DNA from: Lepidurus packardi
Taxonomy: Eukaryota; Arthropoda; Branchiopoda; Notostraca; Triopsidae
Direction: 5' to 3'
NCBI GenBank assembly: GCA_023053545.1
Contig: JAKZAN010000005.1
Coordinates: forward strand, 9,052,001 to 9,116,000
Length of the DNA stretch: 64,000 nt
The position numbers and the translations under genes were made by a program. The notes under the pieces were generated by a model. It saw only the letters and a program-made list of their open reading frames with translations, was not told where the DNA came from and searched no databases. Positions 45,636 through 58,500 of this stretch are shown here, one piece after another (within the stretch, counting starts at the first letter, position 1; every line of letters begins with the position of its first letter).

Positions 45636-46299
45636 CCGGAATAAGAGGAATAGGGATGGGGAAATAATAGGCTATCATTTTCTTATGATTAATTTGTGTG
45701 TTGTAAGGCCAGTCATAAATGGTTTACAAAAATTCAAGGTGACTCTTACTTCATGACCGTAGTATCTATCATGTGGTCTTTAGCACTGTAGATTGTAAAA
45801 CTGATGCTGATTATGCAAATAATTAAAGAGAAAAGTCATCTGACATTTCATGGCTTCCCTTCGATTAGTTAATTTTTTCCCAGACGGAATTTAGCGAGAA
45901 ACTGTATCCATGCGCCACCTAATAACAATAACCAAAACTTTCTCTAAGTAGTACCCGTTGTTACTAATTTTATTTCCATTTTTTCATTGTTTACGAAAAA
46001 GTATGTCGTATTAAAGCGTTAATAAAAAATGTAGGAGTTTAATTAATCTTCGTATGCTTAACAAGGTTTCTAGTTAGAAAATTGCTGTTAATTAAGAATA
46101 AATTAAACATTTTTCGAGCAGGTTTTCCATCTAGGGGCGGCTTTCCTAACGTCGTGCTGCGAAAGACGTTTGTGAAGTTTTGACATTTGTTTGGGCTTAT
46201 TTTTTTAGTATTAAACTAGTGTTTCCTCACTATACAAGTTAGTATCAGATACTAAAATCTAAGGAAATTTAATGACTTAACTGTTTTGTATGTATAGGA

Positions 46300-49200
46300 A
46301 TGTCAGACAGCGAAGGAAGTAACTTTTCAGACAAAGAAGAAGTAGCGGAGGAAAGCGAGCCAGAAAGCGGGGTATATTTCCATAGTCTCATGTTAGTTTT
46401 GTATTTAGTTTGTTTACAATGATTTTTAGGCTTCGTCTGGAAAAGGCTCAGATTCAGAAGAAGAAAGCCGTCCGAAGAGTAAGAAAGGCAACAGCAAGAA
46501 GGACAAACCCAAAGAAAAGAAAAAGCAAGGAAAACGAAAACGTGGTCGCATTGAAGAGGAAGAAGAAGAAGAGTTAGATGAAGAGGAAGAAGAAGACGAA
46601 GAAGACAGCTCTCGTAAGAGAAAACGTAAAAAGGGCAAAGATCGTTTTGGTGGTTTCATCTTGGAAGAAGCTGAAGTCGATGACGAAGTCGAGGATGAAG
46701 AAGAATGGGAAGAAGGAGCAGCCGAATATGGTTTGATTGGCAATGAGGCAGATGAAATGGGACCCACTGCTCGTGATATTGAAGGTCGAAGACGACAACA
46801 CGGCTTTTGGGAGTAAAGAAATTAAAAAAAAGTCGCCCGCGTTATTCCAACTTACATTTTCTATTTCATCAGTCCTAGTAAAGAAGAAGAAGTAGAAGAG
46901 TATTTCAGAAAGAAATACGCCGACGATGCCTCAGCTACCCGTCATTTTGGCGATGGAGGAGAAGATATGTCTGATGAAATTACCCAGCAAACTTTACTGC
47001 CTGGAGTCAAGTAGCTTTCTTTTGTATTGTTTTTGTCATAGCTTACCTTTATATTTCGTTTAGGGACCCGAATTTGTGGATGGTTAAATGCCGATTGGGT
47101 GAGGAAAAACAGACCGTTTTACAGCTCATGAGGAAGTTTATTGCCTTTCAATTCACGGAGGAACCGTTGCAGATTAAATCCATTGTGGCTCCCGAAGGAG
47201 TCAAGGGTTATATCTACATCGAGTCTTACAAGCAAACGCACGTAAAACAGGCCATCAATGGTATTGGAAGCCTTAGAATGGGCCAATATACTCAACAGGT
47301 TTGTTTACAAAGTCTTTGCTTATCGTGTTTTGATGGGAAATGTTACCATACGTTGAATCAAGTTCGAATTAATCCTTTTTGTTTACTGTAGATGGTTCCT
47401 ATTAAGGAAATGACGGATGTTTTGAGGGTTGTGAAGGAACAAAGTTTCCTAAAGCCCAAATCTTGGGTGAGACTTAAAAGGGGTGTCTTCAAAGACGATA
47501 TTGCCCAAGTTGATTATGTTGACGTGGCCCAGAATCAAGTTCACCTCAAATTACTGCCCCGTATTGACTACACACGTCCTCGAGGAGCTCTCCGTACTAC
47601 CCAGCCAGTAATAAATAACAAATATGGGCTAGTTTGAACCAAAAAGTCTTCACACATGTTTTCTGTTAATTAGGACGATGATGATAAAAAGAAAAAGAAA
47701 CTGCGATCTGCAGCAAAGCTTTTTGATGTAGAAGCAATTCGAGCCATTGGAGGAGAAGTGTCATCCGACGGTGATTTTCTCATTTTTGAAGGCAACAGAT
47801 ATTCACGGAAGGGGTTCTTGTACAAGAGTTTTCCCATGAATGCTATCATCGCTGACGGTAATTAGCAAATTATTTTATGTCTCGAAAAAATGGCTTCTCG
47901 GCGTTGTTTTACAACGTGGAATGTTATTCGTTCTGGTAGTGTTTAAATTACTTGCTTTTTTTTAGGAGTAAAGCCAACATTATCTGAATTGGAGAAGTTT
48001 GAGGAATCTCCTGAGGGCGTCGACTTAGAATTGTCGGTTTCAGGCGCGAATACGCAGGAAGAAACCCACAATTTCGCTACTGGTGACGCCGTGGAAGTAT
48101 GTGAAGGCGAACTGATTCACCTGCAAGGCAAAATTCTAACTATCGATGGCAACAAAATTACGATTATGCCCAAACATGAGAGTTTGAAGGTAAAACTTTC
48201 GTCTTATATTTAAAAGAAATGTTACAACTTTTGCCTCTTTCGTGTTAGGATCCCCTGGAATTCCAAGCGTCTGAATTGAAAAAGTATTTCAATATGGGAG
48301 ACCATGTGCGAGTGATTGCGGGGAGATATGAAGCGGATACGGGATTAATTGTACGCGTAGAAGAGAATTTGGTGGTTCTTTTCTCGGATTTGACCATGCA
48401 TGAACTCAAAGTTCTGCCCCGCGATCTTCAGTTATGTACCGATATGGCCACTGGTGTGGATTCCATGGGACAGTTTCAATGGGGAGACATGGTTCAACTA
48501 GAGTAAGATTTCTACCCCAATTAATTTAGCACAGTGAAAAATGTTTTACTATCGAGCGTTTTTCGTTACAATAATTGATTGGAAATTATTTAGAATGTAT
48601 TGAAATTTATTTGATGGAAGTTATAAATTAATTTGATTTGCTAGTCCGCAGACTGTGGGTGTGATAGTTCGTTTGGAAAGGGAAAATTTCCAGATCTTGA
48701 ATATGAACGGGAAGCTGATTTCTGCGCGACCACAGTCTCTGCAGAAAAAGAAGGAAAATCGACAAGCCGTAGCGTTAGATTCGGAACAAAACACCATTCA
48801 GCGCAAAGATATCGTCAAAGTTATTGACGGACCACATTCGGGACGTCAAGGAGAGATCAAACACTTGTACCGCAACTTTGCATTCTTGCATTCTCGGATG
48901 ATGCTCGAGAATGGAGGCGTTTTTGTGTGCAAAACACGGCATTTGGTCCTTGCGGGTGGCAGCAAAGTATTCTTTATACTCGTCAATTAGTATTACCTAG
49001 ACTTCTATTTTTTGAATATTTTCTAGAATACGGCAACTGGAATGGGTGGTCCTAACTTGGGCTTTATGTCTCCACGAATTTCCTCGCCTATGCATCCTAG
49101 TGGCGGAGGAGGTGGCGGAGGGCGAGGAAGAGGAGGAGGGGGTGGTGGAGGCGGGGGAAGGGGCCGAGGCGGATTTGGAAGGGGTGGAGGCATGGGACGC

Positions 49201-51775
49201 GATCGAGATTTGATCGGAAAGACGATCAAGGTTACCCAAGGTCCTTACAAAGGTCACATTGGCATTGTGAAAGATGCCACGGATTCCACAGCTCGTGTCG
49301 AGCTTCATTCCAAGTGCCAGACAGTCTCAGTTGACCGTAGTCGTATTTCCATTGTGGGCGGAGCTGGCGCGAAAGTAAATTCGTTAATTCTTATAGTAAT
49401 CCGGGAGTTTAACGTTTTTCTTGTTGCGTGATTTATGTAGTCCGGGTCCGTTACTACGTATAACCAGACGCCCTCTTATGGCAGCGCTTCCGCCAGGGCA
49501 GCGGGTGGGGAAACTCCGGCGTACGGTGCGGGTACTCGTACGCCGATGTACGGCTCTCAGACACCACTTTACGACGGATCGCGCACTCCGCATTATGGCA
49601 GCATGACGCCGTCCCACGATGGGTCTCGAACGCCCAATCAGAGCGGAGCCTGGGATCCTACTGTTACGAACACGCCGTCGAGACATGATTTCGAAGATTA
49701 TGCGTTTGATGAAAGCTCGCCCTCTCCTGCCTATAATCCAGGTAAATTACTTTGTTTTTAAGTTTTTATTTAAAATTAGTTTATTCGGAATCTTTTGTAT
49801 TTAGAAGGCAATTTATTCTGCAAACTTATTTCTTCTCAATTATTCAGTCTTCAACTTTTCTTTAGAATTATTTACAGTAGATGCCGCTTGTTGTGATCAC
49901 TGGTTATTAGAATCTGCCGCTTTATGGACTCAAATTTTAAAGGACCGATTCAAGTGATAAAATTAATTCATAGCATTTTCATCGGTTATTAGAATCGCAC
50001 TTTCGGATATTAGAATCAGTTTTAAAGGAATCTTATTGGAAATAAGATATTGGAAAGTGCTTAAGCCGTATTTAAATAGAAGGACCCCTAACCTAACGTA
50101 ACGTAACCCAGCCTAACCAAACGTAACCTGGCCTAAACTAAAAGGTTATGGGCCTGGCGTCCTTCTGTCGGGTACAGGGATTCCTTTTGTCGAATCGTCC
50201 TTGTTTCGTGTTGCTTTCTAAGCTCACCAGTCAATTAAACGAGCAGGCTATTCAATTGAATAAGCAGTTCCTTTAATTGACAGGGACGATTAGAAGGGAT
50301 ATCATGTTGAGAACCCTTCCGTAGTAGTAATAGGCTTCAAAAGCGCAGTGTTAGTTGCGTTTAGACGTGTGGTTTGGCGACAAAACAAGAGAAGAGTTGC
50401 TTTAAATGTAAAGAGAAGTAGCGGTTCATTGAAACTACGACAAGTTATATTTAAAAGATTTACCATAAAGGGAAGCAACCGTCAAGTTAGGAATTCCTCA
50501 ATCACCTTTATCAAAATTGTTGAAAATCGTTACGGAATAAACAATAGTGGGTGTAGTGAATCTAGAAAAAGAAACGTGTGGGGAATCGTCCAAAAGTGGA
50601 CGATGCTTTGTTTCTTTGGTTTAAAGCAGGTAGTTCGTTTCACGCGCCGATTAATCGCGGCATTCTGTTGCATATTTCCGATTTCCGGTTATTAGAATCT
50701 CCGCTTAATAGAATCAATATTCGCTTCACAAACATGATCACAATAAGCGACATGTACTGTATTTAATAACGTCTCCAGTAATTTTTTCTATGTAGTGTAC
50801 CATAGTTATCTTGAATGATTCTGATATATTGTTGTCTTTTTCTAGCTACGCCTGGATATATGCCAGAGACACCTGCGGGGCCATACACTCCCCAAACTCC
50901 TGGTACAGCGTATGGCTCGGACCATACGTACTCGCCTTATCAGCCCACGCCATCTCCTGCTGGATATCAGCGTAATTAATCTAATAATTATTCAACTTTT
51001 AAAAATTACTTCAGAAAAAGTCCTCCTTTACTTAAATTAAGCTTTTATTTACCTTAAATGGTTAAGGAATATCCAAGTTTGAAAGTTTTATATAAATTTG
51101 TTCTTGTTCCAAATAGCTTCGCCGAGCCCAGCTGGTTACATTGCTCCCAGTCCAAGCACTGGCTACCATCCTTCGCCAGGCGTGTCAAGTTACACCTCAC
51201 CTTCACCTATGAGCTACAGCCCCATGACTCCTGGCGTTGTAAATTCGCCTTTTAATCCACAGACTCCTGGCGCAGGTGACTTTCGAGTTTTTGTAAACAA
51301 CTAAGGAAAGAATATTTCATAATAAGCTTTTTTTGATTAGGAATGGAGCATTTAGCTCTCCAGGATTGGTTCACAACCGATATTGAAGTACGAGTGAGAG
51401 ATTCACATGGTGATTCTGGACTTTCTGGCCAAATCGGTGTTATTCGCGGCATTTCGGTAAGCAAGCATTTCTCCTTTTAATTTCTTGTCCTTTTAAAATT
51501 GTAATTAAAATGCTAATGACTTTTGTGTTTATTCGGAATTTTAGGGAGGAATGTGCTCGGTGTTTTTGCCTGCTGAGGATCGTGTGGTTTCCGTTGCCGG
51601 CGAATCACTGGAACCTGTGGTTCCTCAGCGTCGTGATCGAGTGAAAATCATCTTAGGAGAAGATCGTGAAGCAAGTGGTCAACTGTTATCTATTGATCAC
51701 CAAGAAGGTGTCGTCAAATTGGACTGTGGAGATGTCCGCATGTTCCAGTTGCGTTATCTTTGCAAGATGAAATGA
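46300..51775 (+). CDS. Spt5: SPT5, transcription elongation factor (DSIF large subunit)
   Basis: Partner of SPT4; clamps RNA polymerase II and controls pausing and processivity. Fifteen exons in frame give 1102 residues (human 1087): 46300-46371, 46430-46812, 46873-47010, 47064-47298, 47392-47607, 47674-47857, 47966-48189, 48249-48502, 48645-48966, 49027-49374, 49441-49741, 50846-50971, 51117-51275, 51341-51456, 51545-51775. Order: acidic and Lys-rich N-terminus (1-150), NGN domain (about 198-290, [12 protein letters not shown]), KOW domains ([70 protein letters not shown]), a very Gly-rich linker (about 695-730), C-terminal repeats GSQTP / DGSRTP and PSPAGY type, and a final KOW ([12 protein letters not shown]). 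Poly(A) signal at 51806-51811, 31 nt after the stop. The start fits the acidic MSDSE N-terminus. Confidence 0.97.
49875..50759 (+). mobile_element. non-autonomous TA-flanked DNA transposon, copy 2 (pogo/Tc1-like)
   Basis: An 885-bp element filling most of SPT5 intron 11 (49742-50845). It starts CAGTAGATGCCGCTTGTTG and ends with the inverse AATAAGCGACATGTACTG, flanked by TA on both sides. It is in the opposite orientation to copy 1 in the ZC3H4 intron and aligns with it over the ends and middle. It carries an extra segment of CCTAAC / GTAACC units (about 50085-50140) not seen in copy 1. No transposase frame is visible. Confidence 0.78.
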
Positions 51776-52060
51776 AGAAAATCTTAAAAGGTCCCAACTT
51801 TCGGGAATAAAAAGGAAGATTTAATTGCCAGAAAACTCTTTAGGCAAGTTCTTTGGTTCAATTTTATTTCCCCGTTTTTATTCAACTAACGTTTCTAAAG
51901 CCCTTTTTTAACTTTTATTTACAGGAATAATTTGTCTTAACAATATGGAACTTTTTGTCACCGATTTTTGTCTCGTTTGGGGCCACAAACCTGTCCCTTT
52001 TTGTGCGAGAATACAGTATGTGCACCCCCCAAAAACGGAAAAAAAATCCAAATAATTAAC
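51776..52060. other. convergent 3' ends of SPT5 and DNAJB9
   Basis: Only 285 bp separate the two stop codons. The SPT5 poly(A) signal AATAAA is at 51806-51811. Minus-strand AATAAA signals for DNAJB9 lie at 51914-51919, 51877-51882 and 51863-51868. If the more distal DNAJB9 signals are used, its 3' end comes within about 60 bp of the SPT5 signal. Confidence 0.6.
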
Positions 52061-52882
52061 TTAAGAACATTGAGTATATGTTGTAACAGTATTGCCCACG
52101 CGTTTTGTCACAGTTTTACACGAACCAGCATTGGAAGACTGGGCAAAGGAGAAAGAATGGCCTTCAAAAGAATTGTGCGAGTTTCTGTGTCCACTGTGGC
52201 TTCTTGCGTGAGCTCCAGCATGAGCTGCGTGATGGAAATTGCCGAACATTGAGTCCGCACCATTAAAGCCGAATTTTCCGAATATATTTTCTTCCTAAAA
52301 AAAGGTGGAAAACAAAAATTTTTCGTTAGGTTTTTACCAAAAGTTATTTTTTTTTGTTTTACATCGAAGTTGTCACCAAAGGAGAAGAAGTTAGGATGGC
52401 CACCAGAATGATGGCCTTGATGGAACGCAAAGCCTTGGCCGAACTGTTCGTTGAATTGCTTCATGAAATCGTCGAAATTGAAGGAATAAGCCCCGCCCTG
52501 GCCAGCGTGTCCCCCTTGTTTAAAGGCAGATTCGCCTAATTGATCGTACTGGCGTCTTTTATCGGGATCAGAGAGGACTTCGTATGCTATGAAGGGGTTC
52601 AACGTTAGTTAGGATTTGTATTAAGACATCAAAAGAAGATTTAGGCGCACCTTCGGCAATTTTGCGGAATTTTTCTTCAGCGCCAGGCTCTTGGTTTTTG
52701 TCAGGATGGTATTTAACAGCTAGTTTCCTAAACGCTTTCTTGATTTCGCGGTCACTGGCACTGTCTTTAATCCCGAGAATATCGTAGTAAGTTTGAGACA
52801 TTTTGGCGTCAATTTCAAGGGCTCCGAACCATCCAATCGCCAAAAATAGTACACTGCAGGATCCGAGCTTGGCGAATTTCAT
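52061..52882 (-). CDS. Dnajb9: DNAJB9 / ERdj4, ER luminal J-domain co-chaperone
   Basis: ER co-chaperone of BiP that assists degradation of misfolded proteins and is induced by the unfolded protein response. Three minus-strand exons, 52651-52882, 52363-52586 and 52061-52294, give 229 residues in frame (human 223). The order is a signal sequence ([19 protein letters not shown]), a J domain ([20 protein letters not shown]) with the HPD motif in [16 protein letters not shown], a Gly/Phe and His-rich middle ([22 protein letters not shown]) and a C-terminal part ending [19 protein letters not shown], typical of ERdj4. The ATG at 52882 gives a proper signal peptide. An upstream non-ATG extension of the frame was rejected. 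Confidence 0.93.
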
Positions 52883-55527
52883 TACTAGATTCAATATTCG
52901 CCTTTAAAGAATTATATAAACCGTTACAGACTTACTTCTGGGTGGTTAAAAAGACTTGTCTTAAGATGTTTTAGGAACGCTAGTCGCTACTAAATTCGCA
53001 GTTGGAACTTCCACTTATTGTTGACACTTGTAGTGCACGAAACGTGACTGACGTATTCAAACAAACAGCAGAATGTTCCATTACCATAACAAAACGAAAC
53101 ACGCTCTCATTGGCTAAAATTTAGGAATGGTACGTAGATGCCGGCACCAAGTTCACTCTGGGAGTGCTCTGGTGCAGTCGGAGCGAGTGCGAACAAAATC
53201 GGTTACAGCATAGCCCTCTAGGGAACTGCTTTCGAAATACGAGCAACGGGTCAAGTTCACATGACTGACATGGGTCAGTTATTTATTCCCATGTAATTAA
53301 TACACGTAGTGAAAATTCTAGTTAAAATTCCGTGATGTGTGTATTGTAGTCAACCTATCTGTGATCTTTTCTTTTGTAAGTAATCTCATCTCACCTTTTG
53401 TTTGTTCCTAAAGTAAAACAACAGCAACAAAGCCCGTCTTTCATTAACGAGTAATGTTTTTAACGCGCGAAAGGAGTATAATGTAGATAGCTTTTTTATT
53501 GTTTTCTTTGCAAGTATATTATCATTTGTAATCTCTGCCCTTTCTTCTGTCGTCAGTCAGCCTAGTTCCGGCTCTCGAAGCTGTAGGCCCATAATCGCCC
53601 ATAGCCAATAGTAATAAAAACACAATAATGTAGATGGTTAGCCTCCTAACCTCAAAATCTAGGTCCTATAACATCCCCGCACGTACAACTTCTTCGGTTT
53701 GGCTTGCTGATGTTTATGGGAAAAGTAGATAGAAAGGGTTAATACTAAATCTAGGTTACTTAGCCTTTAAGCTCTACCCTGGAAAACCAAAAGTGAAAGT
53801 AGTTATAGAAACTTCAAATCACTTGCCCGTTATTCCAGTAAGTCACTCTAATGTATTTGTATCAAGTTCGTTCAAAACTCTATCTCAAACTGACAAAGTA
53901 TAAACGTTCCCTTTTTCTTACACGTTGAAAAATGCAGTATATATTTTTTATTTTTTCACAAATAGGAAAATTCTCCGTTGAAAACAATTCGGCTTCCTTA
54001 TCTCCTGACTTTTGGAAGTGTATACGACAGTAGTTTACCTTGGCAATTCCTTTTCCTTACGCATCGGTTCGGTTCACTTCGCTTAACATACTTTCCATTT
54101 TCCCTTTTACTTAACCGAAGAAGAAAATCCCTCAGTCTGATTTCTGACCTTATACCGTGAGGACGTGGCTAGGAAATCTTCGAATTTTTGCATGTGATTT
54201 GTAAAAAGAGATCAACAGATTGTGCCTTTGGTGACTTTTTTTTATCGTTATCAGGTGCGTAAAAATTTCAGGGAAAAACATGTATCAGGAATTTCGTAAT
54301 CTGATCATTTTTGTTTAATTACATACATCTTTTGAACTTGTGGGACCCTCATGACGTCACGAAACCCTCTATGTTTTTTTTTCTGTAATCTCCAAGAATT
54401 TCCGAAGCCTTCTGTGGGCACGTTGAAAGATAATTGGGAGGCCAAGGTCTCCGAAATTAAAGGTCAATTCCCTACTTAGGTCAAGAATAGTTTGTTCCGC
54501 GAAGGGAAAAAAAGAAGGAAATAAGATTTTGCTCATTTGCATACTCGCTAACCGTCTTAAGAAGACGTTCGTTTCATTCGTGAGTTTATAAAAAGTGAAA
54601 GTTTTCCCGTCTTAATCTTCCTTTTGCATTTCGTTCGGTACGCCCTAAAATCGCGCCAAAAGTGAAGGGAAAAGTGCACTGAAAAACCTTTTGAAAATAT
54701 TTTTTTTTTTTTTTTAAGAAAAGAATGTAGGCATTTTCGTTTGTTTAGGAAGTAAGTTCGCATTTGCCGGGAAGACAGCAGACGATCGAAAAAATATAAA
54801 TTTATTAAACGGGTATTTTTTTGTTTTTGGAGATACTTGGTCGCGCCCTTGCTTCCGGCGAAGGAAGGGCAAGTTGTATTTCAAATGTTGAAGAGCACGT
54901 AGATTAAAACAAAGAGAACCTGACTTTTGGAGCTGTCAACCCCACTTCCTAGTGTTTTATCTCGCAATTTTATCATGACTTTCGAGCACCACTATGTCAA
55001 TTGTCACGTCTTTTAGTACAGTGTCGAAGAAAAGGTCTGCGGCTCTAAAATCGAAGCGGGACTAGCGCCACGAGTTTCGGCTAAGGAAACTTGGCTCGCG
55101 TGGTAACTTTGGGAAGCGATACGAGTTACGGACAAAATTTTAACTAATGTTCAGAAAAAGCCCAAACTATTTTTTTGGTCTAGACATGTTAGCCTGCAGA
55201 TTGTCGCACACAAATCTTTCTTTGACTGTCCTTTAGTCGATTTTATGATTCTAGCTCCACTATCGATATACGTTTTGATTTCCTTTGTTTTTTTTTTTGC
55301 TTTCACAGTTTAATTACACTAAACAAAAGATACTAAGAATGTTAGGGAAAAAAATCGACCTCAGAAAGAACCAGGATTTAGAATACGATAAGGTTTTCCT
55401 ATCTGCTATGTGGGACCAATCTGTTTTGTATCTTTGCACTTGTGGCTAGGAAGGAGTGAATAAAAAAGAAATGAGCGATTTTGTGCTCTTATAATTAGTT
55501 CATGTTCGTCTGTTGCAGGAAACAGTC
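52883..55527. other. divergent interval, DNAJB9 (-) / UAP1 (+)
   Basis: Holds the DNAJB9 promoter and the UAP1 promoter and 5' UTR exon. ACGTGAC and TGACGTA elements lie at 53042-53055 and an inverted CCAAT box (ATTGG) near 53110, about 165-230 bp upstream of DNAJB9. UAP1 coding follows an acceptor at 55518 (TTGCAG/GAAACAGTC), so a non-coding exon lies upstream. No other gene is seen. A T run is present at about 54700-54714. Confidence 0.45.
53042..53055. promoter_or_regulatory. overlapping ACGT-core elements upstream of DNAJB9
   Basis: ACGTGACTGACGTA contains two ACGT cores, the kind bound by bZIP factors such as XBP1, ATF6 or CREB. DNAJB9 is an XBP1 target in mammals. The exact UPR element TGACGTGG and the full ERSE (CCAAT-N9-CCACG) were not found, so the role is inferred. 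Confidence 0.3.
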
Positions 55528-58500
55528 ATGACATTGGATATGAGCATGGAAAGTTTGAAGGCCAACTTGAAATTGTACGGGCAAGAGCATTTGCTCCAGT
55601 TTTGGGATGAGGTATCCGAAGCAGAGCGCCAGAGTTTGCTCCAGCAACTTAAAGAGTAAGTTTTGTTTTGTTGACAATAAAACTCTACTCGGTAACATTT
55701 TCCTGTTTCTAAACATTAGGATAAATATAGAGGAAGTGACCAAGTTTTTTCAGCATACCATGGCATCTATGAATGAAGATGAGGAAAAACTGGACGACCG
55801 CCTGCAGCCGATTCCGTGTGAACTTCATGGAGCTGTGACGAGGACTTCCCCGCAAGTGCTGCAGGATTATGAAGCGAGAGGTAATTCAGTAAGATTTCGG
55901 CGTCTGCGTTTAACGACATCCGCTCTCTCTTAAGGCTCTACGTTAAGTAGTTATTGGCTTAAAAGATAAAGCTAGTAAAGATAGCTGTCTCTGCAAAAAG
56001 AAGAAGATTCAATACTCTACACTCTAAAATCTTATTTAAGACAATTTCCTTAGATTGGATTACGTTTCGGGGAACAGTTTTTCGAAGAATATATTTGATC
56101 TATTTTTAAGTTTGTTAAGGCGTAGGCTTTCGCCTGTTGCCTGTCTCACAAGTTGTCCAAACACACAGGAGGAAATTGACCCATCGAACTGATAGAAAAT
56201 AGTGAATATTGGTTTGTTAACTACTTACGTAGCCGTATTTGTTACGACATACTACAGTCGATCTTTGTACCGAACTTTTTTAGTTGTAGGAAGTGGTTTT
56301 GCTTCTTACAACGTCTATGGCTCTGTTGAAGTGGTCTTTGTTTACAATTGGGTAGTGGTGCGCTTTCAAACGTTTGATTTGTCAAGAAAATCGGTTTCAT
56401 TTGTCAAGAAAATAGCGCTTTCAAACGTTTGAAAGTCAAGAAGATCGGGAGCTATTATCGTACGAGTTATGCGTTATGGAAGGTATTCACTACTCCGTGA
56501 TTCTACTACCAATCGTTTGCAAAGTCTTCCAAAAACAAGCAGTCTAAAATTGACACTGAAAGTACTTGTTACAGTACTCTACTGATCGCTATACGGACTT
56601 TGCAAACTGACCAATGACATTGCTTTCCATCGTTTCGACCAATCCTGTCAATTCCAGACTACTTCAACGCTTACGAGGGGGGTTCTCAACCTGATAACCC
56701 TGTTAAACTCCTCAGTCAGTTAAAGGAGCAGGTCATTTAGTTAAATGCCTTTTAGTGGCGAAGCTAATCCCTCTTCACTGGCAAATGGACAAAACAAAGA
56801 AAGTGCCTAGACATACAAGCTACCGAAAAATGTGAAGTTCTTGATTTATAGTTACCAAGCACTTTCTTTGGTTTTATCTTTTTTGCCATTTAAGGGGCAT
56901 TTAATAGAATGACATACTCCTTTAATTGTATGGGGAGTTTAGAATGGCTGTCATGTTGGGAACACTACATAAGCGTAGTAGTGACCTGGAAATGGCAAGA
57001 TTTGTCGAAACGCCGGAAAAACAATGTCATTGGTCAATTTGCAAAATCCGTGTAGCGATCAGTGGTCTGAGTGCTTTACAATAGGGTAGTTGTGACGCTT
57101 TGAAACGTTCAATTTTAAGCGCTCACCTAGGGTGATACCGTCAAGAGAATCGAGAGCTATTATCGTACGAGTTATGCGTTGCGCAAGATATTCACTACTC
57201 CAAGATTCTACTACCCAATCGCTTGTAAAATCCTTCATAAGCATGTAATCAAAAGCTTGACATGCAAAGGACTTGTAGGGCTTAGGTGTAGCTGTTCAAA
57301 AACGGAAAATCTTCAATAGAATCCTTGCTACGTGCTTGTACACATGGTGTGCGGAAATACTTCGAAAGAGCGTTACAGGTTTTAGGAAAAGAAATGAATA
57401 CTAAGCTATAATACGTTGTAAAGCCTTGGGAGAAAGAGGAGATAACAAGAACGACAAGGTATTTATCAAGTGTAATTGGTTTAGCTCTGGCGGAAGTTAG
57501 TGAGGGTCACGTAGCAGCTTTGCTACTGGCCGGTGGACAAGGTACCCGTTTGGGTGTGGATTACCCTAAAGGCATGTTTGACGTGGGTTTGCCTTCGCAC
57601 AAAACTTTGTACCAACTTCAAGCGGAACGACTATTACGACTGGAGCGATTAGCTGAACTACGAACAGGCAAACGTGGCAGCATTACCTGGTAATTTTTTT
57701 TCTTATACTTTCTTACTAAGATTTTTGTATTATTATTATTGTTTTAATTGATGTATAGGCTTGCGCCTATTGTCGTATGCCAAGTTTTTATCTCCCCAGA
57801 TTCACAAGCAGAAAATAACGTTTTAATATTATTTTTGTTTCCGTAAAGGTATATTATGACAAGCGAGCACACCAAAGAACCCACATTGGCGTTTTTTAGA
57901 AAGCACAATTATTTTGGGCTTCGTGAAGAAAATTTGGTCGTTTTTGAACAGGGGATGTTACCTTGTTTCACCTTCGATGGGCGTATCATCATGGAAGATC
58001 GGTCTCATATCGCTAAAGCGCCAGGTAATTTGCTTTTCAGTACCCCGAAACTATTTATACGGTGATTCAAATAAATTTCACCCCCATACGAAATATTTTT
58101 TTTTTAAATCAGAAATAAATTACAATTTATTGTCTTGCTAGATGGCAACGGGGGTTTGTATAGAGCGTTAAGAGACAAAAAAGTACTGGAGGATATGGCT
58201 GGTCGAGGGATCGAGTACGTGCACGTGTACTGCGTCGATAATATTTTGGTAAAAATGGCGGACCCAATTTTCATTGGCTACTGCCTAGTGAAAGGAGCCG
58301 ACTGTGCAGCTAAGGTATTTTTTCTTTTTTTTTCATAAATTTAGAAGCAAACAAACACTACATTGTTGTTTCTTTAGGTTGTAGAGAAGGCGTTTCCCAC
58401 AGAAGCTGTAGGCGTGGTTTGCAAGGTAGATGGGTTGTACCAAGTGGTAGAATACTCGGAAATTACGCTGAAAACGGCGCAGAATCGTAATCCTGATGGT

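Larger units (their letters stand above)
43784..46299. other. head-to-head promoter interval, ZC3H4 (-) / SPT5 (+)
   Basis: Two CpG-richer patches, about 43880-44060 and 44800-45050, are the likely promoter regions. No coding exon was recognised. SPT5 coding begins just after an acceptor (TATAG/GAATG at 46297), so at least one non-coding SPT5 exon should lie here. The tandem duplication at 45456-45635 lies on the SPT5 side. Confidence 0.5.

Noticed and set aside
46426-46767. 113-codon Ser-rich minus-strand frame
   Set aside because: Antisense shadow of the acidic, Glu-rich SPT5 exon 2.
52883-52894. Four-codon upstream extension of DNAJB9
   Set aside because: It would begin with TTG; the ATG at 52882 gives the expected signal peptide.
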